NCBI GenBank assembly: GCA_964423865.1
Contig: CAYRGN010000006.1
Location: forward strand, 1 to 64,000
Direction: 5' to 3'
Source: Leadbetterella sp964423865
GTDB taxonomy: Bacteria > Bacteroidota > Bacteroidia > Cytophagales > Spirosomataceae
Length of the DNA stretch: 64,000 nucleotides
This document shows positions 1 through 9,433 of the stretch, piece by piece. Every line of letters begins with the position of its first letter. Position 1 is the stretch's first letter. Both the position numbers and the translations under genes were made by a program. A model generated the notes under the pieces. That model worked only from the letters and a program-made list of their open reading frames with translations. It made no database searches and was not told the origin of the DNA.

Positions 1-149
1 GTGCGAAATAAGCAATAAAATTTGACATTTCCCATAAAACCCCAAAAAAATACAGACAATTCTTGTATTTTTCCGGGGCTAATCCCCCTTCCGCAAGAGT
101 AAAATCCCCCTCTTTCACCCAAACCCGGGAAAATAGTTACTTAAAACAT

Positions 150-596
150 TTATTTACAATCACTTGTATTAAATATATACGAGATTTCAGGTTCAATTTC
201 CATCCATTCCATTTCGGTTATCGCCTTTGTCTGAACGGGTAGTGTAGCCCGGCACACCCGGCCCTCCTTCGCCATTTTCGCCAACTCCGGATGCGCATTA
301 TACGCGAAATAATTGCTCTGTGCTCCCTTTCCTTAACCCGTGAATGCTTTGGCCATCTGCTTAGCCAGGGATCCAACTATCCATGACCATAAAATCAACT
401 TTTCATAACTTCGCATTTTTACTTTATTAAATCATTTTTGCGTATCTTTTTTTAAAAAATACCGATTGGTCATCCAGCCACCATTTCTCTTCCGGGTAGT
501 AATGGTCATATTGTACGTCATAGAAGACGTGAAATTGTACCCGCTTTCCGCCTTCGCTCCCTTCATTCCAAAGGGATTGTCCTGAGCGTTTGCCAT
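150..596 (-). pseudogene. Decayed DUF4412-type secreted protein gene
   Basis: Minus-strand translation gives family-like pieces in different frames. One piece reads AQDNPFGMKGAKAESGYNFT and continues to NRYFLKKD before a stop. The others are DFMVMDSW and then NAHPELAKMAKEGRV down to a stop at 150. These resemble successive blocks of the DUF4412 family of periplasmic Bacteroidota proteins, but stops and frameshifts separate them and the middle is lost. The signal peptide is also missing, because the ATG at 596 is followed almost at once by AQDNP. No intact gene exists in bases 1-794. Apart from this remnant and the GCTGATA repeat at 601-615, I see nothing else there. The family assignment is from memory. 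Confidence 0.6.
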
Positions 597-600
597 ATTG

Positions 601-615
601 TCAGCTATCAGCCGG
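601..615. repeat. GCTGATA-type intergenic repeat, short copy
   Basis: TCAGCTATCAGCCGG lies directly before the start of the decayed DUF4412 gene. Read toward that gene it is CCGGCTGATAGCTGA followed by CAATATG. It belongs with the copies near 6046, 13487, 20902 and 31202, which also sit just upstream of start codons. Confidence 0.6.
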
Positions 616-794
616 AGACTGGTTGTTTAAATTCATTTTAAAGTTAAGACTTCCTTTTAAATTAAACAACTGAGAACAAGTAGATAAGAAATTTTTTTTG
701 CCTCACCTCACCTCTGTCCAAAAATAAACATGGTCAATTCTAAAAGCATAATGCCTTAAATGCGGATATTAGAGGCATCAATCATATTACGATC

Positions 795-1520
795 ATGTTA
801 AAAACTACTCATGCCCTATTGTATTTTGCCTTTTCCGCAGTCATAGCAGGCGCCTGCTCCACCCCTGCTGCCAACCAGCTTACCTCAGAAGAGAAGCAGG
901 AAGGGTGGGAACTGCTTTTCGACGGAGAAACATTGAACGGCTGGCACCTCTATAACCGGGGAGATCAACCTTCTGCCTGGAGGGTGGAAAACGGCAAACT
1001 GGTCTACCAGGCAGATAGCCTGCAGGTAGAACACGAAGACCTGGTGACCGACAAAGAGTTTGAAAATTATGATTTCCGGTTTGAATGGAAGATTTCAGAG
1101 GAAGGTAACAGCGGCGTATTTGTGAATGTGGTGGAACGAAAAGATATTCCTACCGCCTGGGCCTCCGGTCCTGAATACCAGCTTTTGGACAGCCTTCACC
1201 CTGATTACGCCCTGAATTTAAAGAAAAGACCGGGATGCCTTTACAACTTTTCTGAACAAGTTAACCCGGTACCTGCCCGGCCTGCCGGAGAATGGAACCA
1301 GGGAAGGATTGTACAACAAAACGGGAAAATAGAGTTCTACCTGAATGACCTCCTCACCGCCCGCCAAGACTTTACATCCGAAGCCTGGAAAACGATGGTT
1401 GCAGAAAGCGGCTTCAGCTATTTCCCTGATTTCGGAAAAGTGACCAAAGGCCGGATAGGATTGCAGAAATGGTACAAAACCGTAGCTTTCAGGAATCTGA
1501 AAATCAAAGAGAATCCGTAA
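795..1520 (+). CDS. DUF1080 (3-keto-disaccharide hydrolase-like) lipoprotein
   Basis: This 241-residue exported protein has an N-terminal hydrophobic segment ending at Cys21 (AGAC), so it is probably a lipoprotein. A DUF1080 domain follows, beginning at WELLFDGETLNGW (about residue 39) and filling the rest of the chain. DUF1080 is a concanavalin-like beta-sandwich fold common in Bacteroidota and Planctomycetota, and some members hydrolyse 3-keto-glycosides. The gene converges on the ExuT-like transporter gene, and a 63-bp inverted repeat separates them. It stands alone at the edge of the pectin locus, so a sugar-related role is plausible, but the substrate cannot be read from the sequence. 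Confidence 0.85.
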   Translation: MLKTTHALLYFAFSAVIAGACSTPAANQLTSEEKQEGWELLFDGETLNGWHLYNRGDQPSAWRVENGKLVYQADSLQVEHEDLVTDKEFENYDFRFEWKISEEGNSGVFVNVVERKDIPTAWASGPEYQLLDSLHPDYALNLKKRPGCLYNFSEQVNPVPARPAGEWNQGRIVQQNGKIEFYLNDLLTARQDFTSEAWKTMVAESGFSYFPDFGKVTKGRIGLQKWYKTVAFRNLKIKENP

Positions 1521-1541
1521 GAAAATAAACGCTTTAAACCA

Positions 1542-1604
1542 CTCACAGATCACACAAGCAAGCACCGATTTTTCTAATCTGTGAAAATTCGTGCGATCTG
1601 TGAG
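1542..1604. terminator. Inverted repeat between convergent genes, CTCACAGATC type
   Basis: CTCACAGATC (1542-1551) pairs with GATCTGTGAG (1595-1604). Inside lies a second ATCTGTGA-like unit, so the element is partly a direct and partly an inverted repeat of ATCTGTGA/TCACAGAT. It sits between two convergent stop codons and could terminate both transcripts. Its internal repetition suggests a dispersed intergenic repeat rather than a simple terminator. No long T tract follows. Confidence 0.5.
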
Positions 1605-1621
1605 AAAAGCTACACTCTCGT

Positions 1622-2974
1622 TTATACTTCTACCAGCTTCATTTTGGGAACCAGCGTTTTCATGATGAACCAGGCAATGAGATACATCACGGCGCAAATG
1701 GTGAACATAATAGTATACCCGGTTTCTATATGCCCGAGGGCTTTATAATGATCGAAGAGTGCCCCGCCCAGCTTGGTGATTGCCACTCCCCCCAAACCCC
1801 CGGCCATACCGCCGATTCCTACAACAGAACCCACGGCTTTTTTAGGGAACATATCGGATACCGTAGTAAAAATATTGGCGCTCCAGGCCTGATGAGCCGA
1901 CGCCCCGATACCAATGAACACTACCGGCATCCAGTAACTGATACCTCCCAGCGGCTGAGCCAGTAATACCACCAGCGGAATGACCGCAATGGCCAGCATG
2001 GCCCGCATACGGCCGTCATAGGGGGCATATCCCTTATTGATAAAGTAGGTAGGAAAATACCCTCCTCCTATACTTCCAATCATGGTCATGCTGTATAGTA
2101 CCGCAAGCGGTACCATAATGTCTTCTCCTACCATATTGTACTGGTCCTTTAAATAAGCGGGAAGCCAAAACAGGAAAAACCACCAAACGCCGTCGGTCAT
2201 AAATTTACCAAGTGCAAATGACCAGGTCTGCCGGAAGGTCAGAAGACGGAACCAGCCTACTTTTTCTCCTCCCTCTGAAACCTTATCTTCATCTACGTCA
2301 GAATTGATATAAGCCCGTTCTTCCGCAGAAAGCCGGCTTTGCTTTTCAGGTTTTTCATAAAACACTATCCAGAGTATCAGCCAGAGGAAACCCACTCCCC
2401 CTATAATTATGAAAGCCGATTCCCAACCCCAATGAGAGGCGATCCAGGGAACTGTCAGCGGCGCCAGAATGGCTCCCACATTTGCTCCGGAGTTAAAAAT
2501 ACCGGTAGCGAAAGACCTTTCCTTTTTAGGAAAATATTCGGCTGTAGCTTTTATAGCCGCAGGGAAATTACCAGCCTCACCTACGGCCAACACCGCACGG
2601 GATACCATAAAACCAATAACAGAAACGGAAAATGCGGCAATCCCTGTCCAGCCCAGCAGCGCCATTGTGCTTTCTCCTATCGGTATAGCATACGCATGAA
2701 TTACAGCCCCCACAGACCATATAATGATGGCCCATCCATAGCCCCATTTGGTACCCAGCTTATCCACAAACCGGCCGGCAAATAACATGGCGATAGCGTA
2801 AGTAAACTGAAATACTGCGGCAATATTGGCATAGTCGCTGTTTGACCACCCGTAGAGTTCTTCCAGTTCGGGTTTAAGCAGGCTCAGCACCTGCCTGTCG
2901 AGGTAGTTCACCGTAGTAGCGAAGAACAATAACGCGCAGATGGTCCAGCGGTATTTTCCGATTGTTTTTTCCAT
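1622..2974 (-). CDS. exuT: Hexuronate transporter, MFS (ExuT-like)
   Basis: This 450-residue major facilitator protein has about twelve hydrophobic segments. The first carries NYLDRQVLSLLKPEL, typical of the anion:cation symporter (ACS) family that includes ExuT and related sugar-acid carriers. It is the last gene of the left-facing uxaB-uxaA-uxaC-kdgK-eda run, only 3 bp after eda. The neighbours catabolise galacturonate and KDG, so import of galacturonate or short uronides across the inner membrane is the likely job. Substrate choice is inferred from context. A related role, such as carrying glucuronate or unsaturated monomers, cannot be excluded. Confidence 0.85.
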   Translation of the reverse strand: MEKTIGKYRWTICALLFFATTVNYLDRQVLSLLKPELEELYGWSNSDYANIAAVFQFTYAIAMLFAGRFVDKLGTKWGYGWAIIIWSVGAVIHAYAIPIGESTMALLGWTGIAAFSVSVIGFMVSRAVLAVGEAGNFPAAIKATAEYFPKKERSFATGIFNSGANVGAILAPLTVPWIASHWGWESAFIIIGGVGFLWLILWIVFYEKPEKQSRLSAEERAYINSDVDEDKVSEGGEKVGWFRLLTFRQTWSFALGKFMTDGVWWFFLFWLPAYLKDQYNMVGEDIMVPLAVLYSMTMIGSIGGGYFPTYFINKGYAPYDGRMRAMLAIAVIPLVVLLAQPLGGISYWMPVVFIGIGASAHQAWSANIFTTVSDMFPKKAVGSVVGIGGMAGGLGGVAITKLGGALFDHYKALGHIETGYTIMFTICAVMYLIAWFIMKTLVPKMKLVEV

Positions 2975-2977
2975 ATT

Positions 2978-3622
2978 CTATTTAAGGTTTAGGTTTGATT
3001 TGGCCCACCCGAAGAGCCGCGTCAGGGTTTGGGTAATGAGTTCGGGTTGATCGGTATTTTTAAACAATTGAGAGCCCAGGCCCACGGCATTGGCCCCGGC
3101 CGAAAACCACTCTCCAAGACTGGTCTCGGTGGGTTCCACCCCGCCGGTGACCATGAGTTTGACCCGGGGAAGAGGTCCCCGTAAGGCTTTGATATAAGAA
3201 GACCCCAGCACATTGCCGGGGAAGATTTTCACGATCTCGGCGCCCAGCACAGTAGCCTGCTGAATCTCGGTCACCGTCATGGCCCCGGGGATCCAGGGTA
3301 TACCGTTCTTGCGGCACACTTCCCCCACTTCAGGTGTGGTAAAGGGCTGCACCACAAAACGGGCGCCGGCGTCAATAAACCGCTGTGCCGACTCGCCCGT
3401 AGCGATGGTGCCTATGCCCAAAAGCTGGTCCGGACAATTCTCTTTCGCGTATTGCACAAGTGTGGTAAACACCTCCAGGGCATTTTCACCCCGGTTCGTA
3501 AATTCAAAAACACGAACGCCCCCGTCGTAGCAGGCCTGCATCACCCGCTTGCATATTTCTATATCCGGGTGATAAAAGACCGGCACCAGGGGGTGGGCCA
3601 ACACGATTTCCGTTGAAGTCAT
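2978..3622 (-). CDS. eda: KDPG/KHG aldolase
   Basis: This 214-residue class I aldolase cleaves 2-keto-3-deoxy-6-phosphogluconate to pyruvate and glyceraldehyde 3-phosphate, the last step of uronate catabolism. The Schiff-base lysine lies in VKIFPGN, and the phosphate-binding end of the barrel is TGGVEPTE followed by AGANAVGLGS. Length is normal for the family. Its start overlaps the stop of kdgK by 4 bp, indicating translational coupling with the kinase that makes its substrate. Some family members also cleave 4-hydroxy-2-oxoglutarate. Confidence 0.93.
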   Translation of the reverse strand: MTSTEIVLAHPLVPVFYHPDIEICKRVMQACYDGGVRVFEFTNRGENALEVFTTLVQYAKENCPDQLLGIGTIATGESAQRFIDAGARFVVQPFTTPEVGEVCRKNGIPWIPGAMTVTEIQQATVLGAEIVKIFPGNVLGSSYIKALRGPLPRVKLMVTGGVEPTETSLGEWFSAGANAVGLGSQLFKNTDQPELITQTLTRLFGWAKSNLNLK

Positions 3623-4629
3623 TTCTCAATTCTTTTTAAAACGTCTGTAATCTCCTGACCGGTAGCGTCTCCGTACTCCTGGAGCTTCCCGAATGCCGCG
3701 GAGGCGGCGAAGTCCACAATAGCCTGGGGAGTCTCTTCCCCATAAAATCCGTAAAGAAGACCGGCCATGAAACAATCCCCGCTCCCTACCTTATCCACCA
3801 CCCGGTCGGTATTAAATTCCGCCGAAACTACGAAATCATTCCCGGAAAGCAAAGTAGCGTAGTAATTAATCCCTTCCTGACCCGAATCGAACCGAAATGT
3901 ATTGGCTACCGCCGACACTTTAGGGTATTTTTCCATGATCTGTTCGGAAGTTCTTTTCGCCTGCTTGACATAGTCTTCTTTCCCGGCACGGTTTTCGGCC
4001 ACTTCAGGGTCAATCTCTAAGCCCAAAAGAGTATTCGCGGCCCAGATATTGCCCATCACGAGGTCGCAGTATTGTACAATCTCCGGAACCACATCCGCGG
4101 GATTCTTCCCGTATTTCCATAATTTGGAACGGTAATTCAGGTCGAATGTAACCCGGATTCCACGAGAGGCAGCCTGCCGGGCCGCTTCTGTACAAAGATC
4201 CGCTATTTCCTGGTTCAGGGCCGGACTAATGGCACTCAGATGAAACCAGGTCACACCGTCAAAAAGACGATCCCAGTCCATTTCTCCCTTCCGTAAACCG
4301 GAAAAAGAAGAATGCGCACGGTCATAAATCACCCCCGCGTTTTTAAGATCGGCGCCCTGAGGCAACATATAAATGCCGATACGGTCGCCCGACCAGATCA
4401 GTTTCCGGGTAATGATCCCTTTTGTTTCCAGATAGGTCTCTATTTCCCGGCAAAGCGCGTTATCGGGCAAAGCGGAGCTATACGCTACCGGCACACCCCA
4501 GTTGGCAAGGGCCGTGGCCGCATTGAGTTCCGCTCCTCCAATGAAAACGGGAAAAGACGATTCCCGGATCCAGGTTCCGCCCAACTGAGGGGAAAGCCTC
4601 AGTAAAATCTCACCAAAAGTCAATACCAT
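3619..4629 (-). CDS. kdgK: 2-keto-3-deoxygluconate kinase (PfkB family)
   Basis: This 336-residue ribokinase-fold sugar kinase phosphorylates KDG to KDPG. The opening MVLTFGEILLRLSP is typical of KDG kinases, GGAELNAATALANWG is the N-terminal glycine-rich PfkB motif, and VGSGDCFMAGLLYGF is the C-terminal motif with the catalytic aspartate. It lies 4 bp after uxaC and overlaps eda by 4 bp, so three consecutive steps are tightly coupled. Both the uxaA product and the kduD product feed this enzyme. Confidence 0.92.
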   Translation of the reverse strand: MVLTFGEILLRLSPQLGGTWIRESSFPVFIGGAELNAATALANWGVPVAYSSALPDNALCREIETYLETKGIITRKLIWSGDRIGIYMLPQGADLKNAGVIYDRAHSSFSGLRKGEMDWDRLFDGVTWFHLSAISPALNQEIADLCTEAARQAASRGIRVTFDLNYRSKLWKYGKNPADVVPEIVQYCDLVMGNIWAANTLLGLEIDPEVAENRAGKEDYVKQAKRTSEQIMEKYPKVSAVANTFRFDSGQEGINYYATLLSGNDFVVSAEFNTDRVVDKVGSGDCFMAGLLYGFYGEETPQAIVDFAASAAFGKLQEYGDATGQEITDVLKRIEK

Positions 4630-4633
4630 CTTC

Positions 4634-6031
4634 TTAAAAATTAAAAAAGCGGGAAGCGTTATGGTAACAGATATTTTGCACTACCTCGCCCGTCCAGGCC
4701 AGGTCATGGGGAAGTTCCCCGTTTTCTATGTCTTCGCCCAGGATATTGCAGAGAATTCTCCGGAAATATTCATGCCGGGGGAAAGACAGGAGGCTCCGGG
4801 AGTCGGTCAGCATACCGATGAAACGGGAGAGCAGCCCCATATTCGACAAGGCGTTAATCTGGCGGGTCATGCCGTCTTTCTGATCCAGAAACCACCAGCC
4901 CGAACCGAACTGAATCTTCCCCGCTACCGATCCGTCATTGAAGTTTCCGATCATGGTGGCGATCATTTCATTATCGGCCGGATTCAGGTTATAAATCACC
5001 GTTTTGGCCAGTTGATCGTATTCATCGAGTTTACCGAGAAAACGGGACAACGTCACCGCCTGCGGAAAATCACCGATGCTGTCCCACCCGGTATCCGGGC
5101 CCAGCAGGCGCATGGCCCGGCGGTTGTTGTTACGCAAAGCCCCCAGGTGAAACTGCTGGGTCCAACCCAAGCCGGCATACATCACCCCCAACGCGTGCAG
5201 GATAGCCGACTTGTATTCGAGAGATTCAGCTTCGGTCAGGGTCTGTTTCGCCAGCGCCTTTTTCAGCACTTTATCGGCGCCTTCTTCGGTAAAATCTGCG
5301 GCGAAGATCTGCTCCAGACCGTGATCAGACAGGCGGCAACCCAGGGCCGCGAAGTCGCGCGCTCTTTGTGCCAGGGCATTTTTCAGGGTCTCAAAAGAGG
5401 TGATTTCAAAACCCACTATGGCGCCCAGCTTTTCCAGGTATGAGGGGAAAAGCGGACTGTCTACCAGGATAAATTTATCGGGCCTGAAAGTGGGCAACAT
5501 TTTCATTTCATTTCCTTCCGCGCCATAGGCCTGGTGATGCTCCAGGCTATCCAGGGGGTCGTCAGTAGTACAAACCACTTTCACCTTCATCATTTTTAAG
5601 AGGTTACGGCAGGAAAAATCTTCGGTGTTCAGCAATTCGGAAGACCGGGAATAGATGGACGCGGCGGAGTTCCCGTTCAGGATTTCACCGATTCCGAAAT
5701 ACCGCTGGAGTTCCAGGTGGGTCCAATGGTAAAGAGGGTTTCTCAGGGTATAGGGAACGGTCTCCGCCCACTTCCGGAACTTCTCCTCGTCTGTGCGGTC
5801 GCCGGTACAATACGATTCGTCTACCCCGTTGGCCCGCATGGCCCTCCACTTGTAGTGGTCGCCGTAAAGCCAGGCCTGGGTAATGTTGGCAAAGTTAGTA
5901 TCGCCCGCAATCTGATCAGGGGGAAGGTGATTATGGTAGTCGATAACCGGCATATCCTTCGCGAACTCGTGATACAGGGTTTCCGAAGTCTTGTTGGTCA
6001 GAAGAAAGTTTTCGTCAAGAAATTTTTTCAT
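4634..6031 (-). CDS. uxaC: Glucuronate/galacturonate isomerase
   Basis: This 465-residue member of the uronate isomerase family converts D-galacturonate to tagaturonate (and D-glucuronate to fructuronate) in the cytoplasm. The amidohydrolase-type metal motif VIDYHNHLPP is near residue 30, and CTTDDPLDSLEHH follows in the middle. Length is normal. Its 5' leader is unusual: reading toward the gene, a block of GCTGAWN heptamers runs into AAAATTTTATAAAAATG. It is separated from uxaA by 147 bp filled by that repeat, but is otherwise in line with the uxa operon. Confidence 0.93.
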   Translation of the reverse strand: MKKFLDENFLLTNKTSETLYHEFAKDMPVIDYHNHLPPDQIAGDTNFANITQAWLYGDHYKWRAMRANGVDESYCTGDRTDEEKFRKWAETVPYTLRNPLYHWTHLELQRYFGIGEILNGNSAASIYSRSSELLNTEDFSCRNLLKMMKVKVVCTTDDPLDSLEHHQAYGAEGNEMKMLPTFRPDKFILVDSPLFPSYLEKLGAIVGFEITSFETLKNALAQRARDFAALGCRLSDHGLEQIFAADFTEEGADKVLKKALAKQTLTEAESLEYKSAILHALGVMYAGLGWTQQFHLGALRNNNRRAMRLLGPDTGWDSIGDFPQAVTLSRFLGKLDEYDQLAKTVIYNLNPADNEMIATMIGNFNDGSVAGKIQFGSGWWFLDQKDGMTRQINALSNMGLLSRFIGMLTDSRSLLSFPRHEYFRRILCNILGEDIENGELPHDLAWTGEVVQNICYHNASRFFNF

Positions 6032-6045
6032 TTTTATAAAATTTT

Positions 6046-6166
6046 AGCTTTCAGCCTTCAGCTATTAGCTATCAGCCGGGCGACGCTCGCCGGGTGACGT
6101 TTTTCCCGGTAGCGACCCTGGTGTTCTCATCGGATTCTGAACACTGATAGCTGACGGCTTTGGGCT
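6046..6166. repeat. Inverted-ended GCTGAWN repeat element between uxaA and uxaC
   Basis: The left end AGCTTTCAGCCTTCAGC and onward to CAGCCGGGCGAC is built of 7-8-bp CAGC(TT/CT/TAT) units. The right end is ACTGATAGCTGACGGCT, the same motif in the opposite orientation. The left 17 bases are identical to those of the copy at 31202. The right 17 bases match that copy with one difference. It fills nearly the whole intergenic gap and ends 15 bp from the uxaC start codon. Confidence 0.7.
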
Positions 6167-6178
6167 ATTCAAAAGTAT

Positions 6179-7828
6179 TTACAAAGACACCCCTCTTTTC
6201 CACGGGATAAAGTCTTCCTGGGCATTCTGAACGGACAAGGCTTCTTGTTCACCGCTGGCCACCCGGATCACATACTCCAGGATACGCTCTCCGGCCTCCT
6301 CAATGGTTTCTTCCCCTTCAATGATGGTACCCGTGTTGATATCGATAATGTCCGGCATTTTCCGGAAAAGCTTCGTATTCGTGGCCAGCTTAATTACCGG
6401 TGCGATGGGATTGCCCGTAGGGGTGCCCAGTCCTGTAGTAAACAACACGATATTGGCGCCCGAACCTACTTCCGCGGTGGTAGATTCCACATCGTTCCCC
6501 GGTGTACAAAGCAGGGTAAGGCCGGGTTTAGTCACCTTCTCCGGGTAGTCCAGCACATCGGTGACCGGCGAGGTGCCGGCTTTCCTGGCGGCTCCTGCCG
6601 ACTTGATGGCGTCTGTAATCAGTCCGTCTTTGATATTGCCCGGTGAGGGGTTCATGTAAAAGCCGGAACCCACTTCCTCCGCCCTCCGGTTGTACACCGT
6701 CATGAGCTGATTGAACTTCGCGGCCAGCTCTTCGGTGACGCAGCGGTTACTCATCTCCTGCTCCACTCCGCAGAGTTCAGGAAATTCCGCCAGGATCACC
6801 GAGCCGCCCAAAGCCACCAGCAGATCGGAGGTGTACCCTATAGCCGGGTTAGCTGAAATACCCGAAAAACCATCTGAACCTCCACATTCCAGGCCAATCA
6901 CCAGTTGGGAAAGCGGGGCGGGCTGCCGGGTGAGCTTATTGGCTTCTATCAGCCCTCCGAAAGTCTTTTTGATTGCCGAACTGATGAGGGCTTCTTCCGT
7001 TCCCATCTCCTGTTGTTCAAAAAAGAAGACCGGTTTACCTGCGCCTCCTCTCTTTTCGATTTCTTCCTGCAACATGGTGTACTGGGCGTTCTGGCACCCC
7101 AAACTGAGTACGGTGGCTCCCGCCACATTGGGGTGGGTCACGTACCCTGCCAGCAGGCCACATAGCGCCTGGGCGTCCTGGCGCGTACCTCCGCAGCCCA
7201 TATCGTGCATCAGGAATTTTACTCCGTCTATATTCGGGAAAATACGCTGGGTTTTATCTTGGGTGACGGAGGGCGCCACTTCCGTATTCAAAATCTCTTC
7301 CACGCTCTTTCCGGCCTGGTATAAAGAGATCAGCTGCCCGGTCTGTTGATGGTATTTCTCATTCTGCGCATACCCCAGCTGGTCGGTTAGCGCGTCTTTC
7401 ATGACCTCCAGGTTACGGTTCTCACAAAACACCAGGGGCAGTACAATCCAGTAATTGGCGGTACCCACCGACCCGTTTTCCCGGTGATACCCCAGGAATG
7501 TCCTGCCCTCAAAGCGGGAGGTATCCGGCTTTTCCCAGTCGGTTTTTCGCTCTCCAACCGTAAAATCGGCCGACGCGTGCTTCACATTAAATACATTGAT
7601 CCACTCCCCTTCTTCAATCGCGTTCTGGGTTTTTCCTACCAACACCCCGTACATGATAATCTCCTCTCCGGCCTCAAACCGCCTTTCCGCGAATTTGTGC
7701 TTGGCGTCCACATCCGTTTTGAGGGTAAAAACTTTCCCTTCAAACGTAACATTTTCCCCTGCCTTGAGATCGGTCAGCGCCACAATGACATTGTCACCGG
7801 GGTGAACCTTCAAAACTCTTCTTTTCAT
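6179..7828 (-). CDS. uxaA: Altronate dehydratase
   Basis: This 549-residue enzyme dehydrates D-altronate to KDG in the galacturonate branch. It has the full two-part structure of the family: an N-terminal SAF domain (about residues 1-100, starting MKRRVLKVHPGDNVIVAL) and the large C-terminal GD_AH domain with DMGCGGTRQDAQ, GLECGGSDGFSGISANP and LLCTPGNDVESTT. The cysteines in these segments fit the iron-dependent chemistry described for the family. It starts 2 bp after uxaB, so the reductase and dehydratase are co-translated. Confidence 0.93.
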   Translation of the reverse strand: MKRRVLKVHPGDNVIVALTDLKAGENVTFEGKVFTLKTDVDAKHKFAERRFEAGEEIIMYGVLVGKTQNAIEEGEWINVFNVKHASADFTVGERKTDWEKPDTSRFEGRTFLGYHRENGSVGTANYWIVLPLVFCENRNLEVMKDALTDQLGYAQNEKYHQQTGQLISLYQAGKSVEEILNTEVAPSVTQDKTQRIFPNIDGVKFLMHDMGCGGTRQDAQALCGLLAGYVTHPNVAGATVLSLGCQNAQYTMLQEEIEKRGGAGKPVFFFEQQEMGTEEALISSAIKKTFGGLIEANKLTRQPAPLSQLVIGLECGGSDGFSGISANPAIGYTSDLLVALGGSVILAEFPELCGVEQEMSNRCVTEELAAKFNQLMTVYNRRAEEVGSGFYMNPSPGNIKDGLITDAIKSAGAARKAGTSPVTDVLDYPEKVTKPGLTLLCTPGNDVESTTAEVGSGANIVLFTTGLGTPTGNPIAPVIKLATNTKLFRKMPDIIDINTGTIIEGEETIEEAGERILEYVIRVASGEQEALSVQNAQEDFIPWKRGVSL

Positions 7829-7830
7829 TT

Positions 7831-9330
7831 TTATTGCCCAATTATTGTCTGCATCAGGTGCCTGGCTCCCTGGCGGTTGAGCGTATCCAGGCTTTGGGTC
7901 ACGGCTTCTTCCAGTCCGGGTATATCCCGCAGATCGGCGCCACCCCAGAACTCCCTTCGGCCCAAAATACTGCCCACCGGCGATTCCTGGCGGTACATTT
8001 CTGCAAAAACCCCCGCCTGCTGGTCTTGCAGGAGGTATTCCGTTCCGTTAAAATCGCCGTACCACCGGCCTTCTTTCTCCCCTACAGGTTGCATAAAACG
8101 GATATATGCCGCTAAGCCCGCCGCCATATAAGAGGGAACGGCTTTATTTTTCCGGTAGTATTCCTGCAACAAAGATACCACCCGCATTTCAATTTTCTGG
8201 GTATAATTCAAGGTGATATTGATCCAGAAATGCTCAATAAACGGGTTTTTAAAACGATCTATCACCTGCTTCCCGAAAGCCTCGCTTTCTTCCTTCTCTA
8301 AAGCATACGGAATAGAAGGCGCCAACTCTTTAAACATCAACTCACTAAGAAAAGTATAGAAATCTCCGTCGTTCATGGCTTCTTTCACCGTAGAAAAACC
8401 CGCCATATAAGCCAGCCCGCACGTCAGGGTGTGCGTACCGTTCAAAAGGCGCAGTTTAAGCTCTTTGAACCGGGTGATGTCAGGTTCTACAAAGGCTCCG
8501 GCCTTTACCTGCACAAAACTCAGCTTCTCCGCTACCTTTGTATCGCCGGAAATGGCCCAGAGGGCATAAGGTTCCGACATGATGCATAGCTCGTCTTCAT
8601 AGGGCAGCTCCTGCCCGATTTCCGCAGCCATCTCTCCTTTCGGCGCCCCCGGCACGATGCGGTCTACCAGGGAGTTGCAGAAAGTATTGTGGTTTTCCAG
8701 CCAGGCGATAAAGGCATCGTCTAAATGGTTAAAACGGGCCAGGTCCAGCACGATCTTCCGGAGCTTGTCTCCGTTATCGCTGATGAGCTCAGTAGGAACA
8801 ATGACCAGGCCACGGTTCGCGTCTCCCTTAAAAAACCGGTAACGACGGTACAGCACGGCCAGTAATTTCCCGGGAAAAGATGCGGGTACTCCCGCCGTGA
8901 TATCTTCCTCCACCGCTACAATGCCTACTTCGGTGGTATTGGAAATCACTACTTCCAGGCTATCGCTCTCGGCAAAAGCCAAAATTTCTTCCCACTGTAC
9001 CGAAGCCGCCAGTACCCGGCTGACCGCGCTATTGATCACATTTTCTTTGACCAGACTACCCTCGCTGATCCCCCGCACACACACCGTGTAAAGGTTGTCT
9101 TGCCGGGCAAAGGCATCCGTTCCGCCCTGGCCGGTACTTTTCACCACCACGATCCGGCCGTTAAAAATACCTGCTTTGTTGGCCCGGTCAATAATAAAAT
9201 CGGGCAAGGCCCTGAGCAATACGCCGGTACCGAATTGCAGTACCTTTTCCGGAAGATTCAGAAGAGATTCCGCGTTTCCGCCCACCAGTTCGGGGCGGTC
9301 AAGAATATGTTTTTTTGAGAGTACGTTCAT
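7831..9330 (-). CDS. uxaB: Tagaturonate reductase (altronate oxidoreductase)
   Basis: This NAD-dependent polyol/mannitol-dehydrogenase-type enzyme reduces tagaturonate to altronate. I take the ATG at 9330, giving MNVLSKKHILDRPEL and 499 residues. The upstream in-frame extension to 9402 is proline- and glycine-rich and does not look like family sequence. LQFGTGVLLRALPDFI is the N-terminal nucleotide-binding stretch, and LKLRLLNGTHTL is the conserved C-terminal region of the family. A 103-bp gap from the gene upstream suggests its own promoter, although I found no clear one. Confidence 0.9.
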   Translation of the reverse strand: MNVLSKKHILDRPELVGGNAESLLNLPEKVLQFGTGVLLRALPDFIIDRANKAGIFNGRIVVVKSTGQGGTDAFARQDNLYTVCVRGISEGSLVKENVINSAVSRVLAASVQWEEILAFAESDSLEVVISNTTEVGIVAVEEDITAGVPASFPGKLLAVLYRRYRFFKGDANRGLVIVPTELISDNGDKLRKIVLDLARFNHLDDAFIAWLENHNTFCNSLVDRIVPGAPKGEMAAEIGQELPYEDELCIMSEPYALWAISGDTKVAEKLSFVQVKAGAFVEPDITRFKELKLRLLNGTHTLTCGLAYMAGFSTVKEAMNDGDFYTFLSELMFKELAPSIPYALEKEESEAFGKQVIDRFKNPFIEHFWINITLNYTQKIEMRVVSLLQEYYRKNKAVPSYMAAGLAAYIRFMQPVGEKEGRWYGDFNGTEYLLQDQQAGVFAEMYRQESPVGSILGRREFWGGADLRDIPGLEEAVTQSLDTLNRQGARHLMQTIIGQ

Positions 9331-9433
9331 GTCTTTGATTTTGGCTATACGCCCTGGCCCGGGCGGCGTACCGGTGTACATCGCACAGGACAAAGCCCTC
9401 ATTTTTTACAACTATCCGCGCCTGATCGCGCGC

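Noticed and set aside
4661..5443. Long plus-strand open frames opposite uxaC, the susC/susD genes and the AraC gene
   Set aside because: These are antisense shadows caused by codon bias, with no recognisable domains and with strong genes on the other strand.
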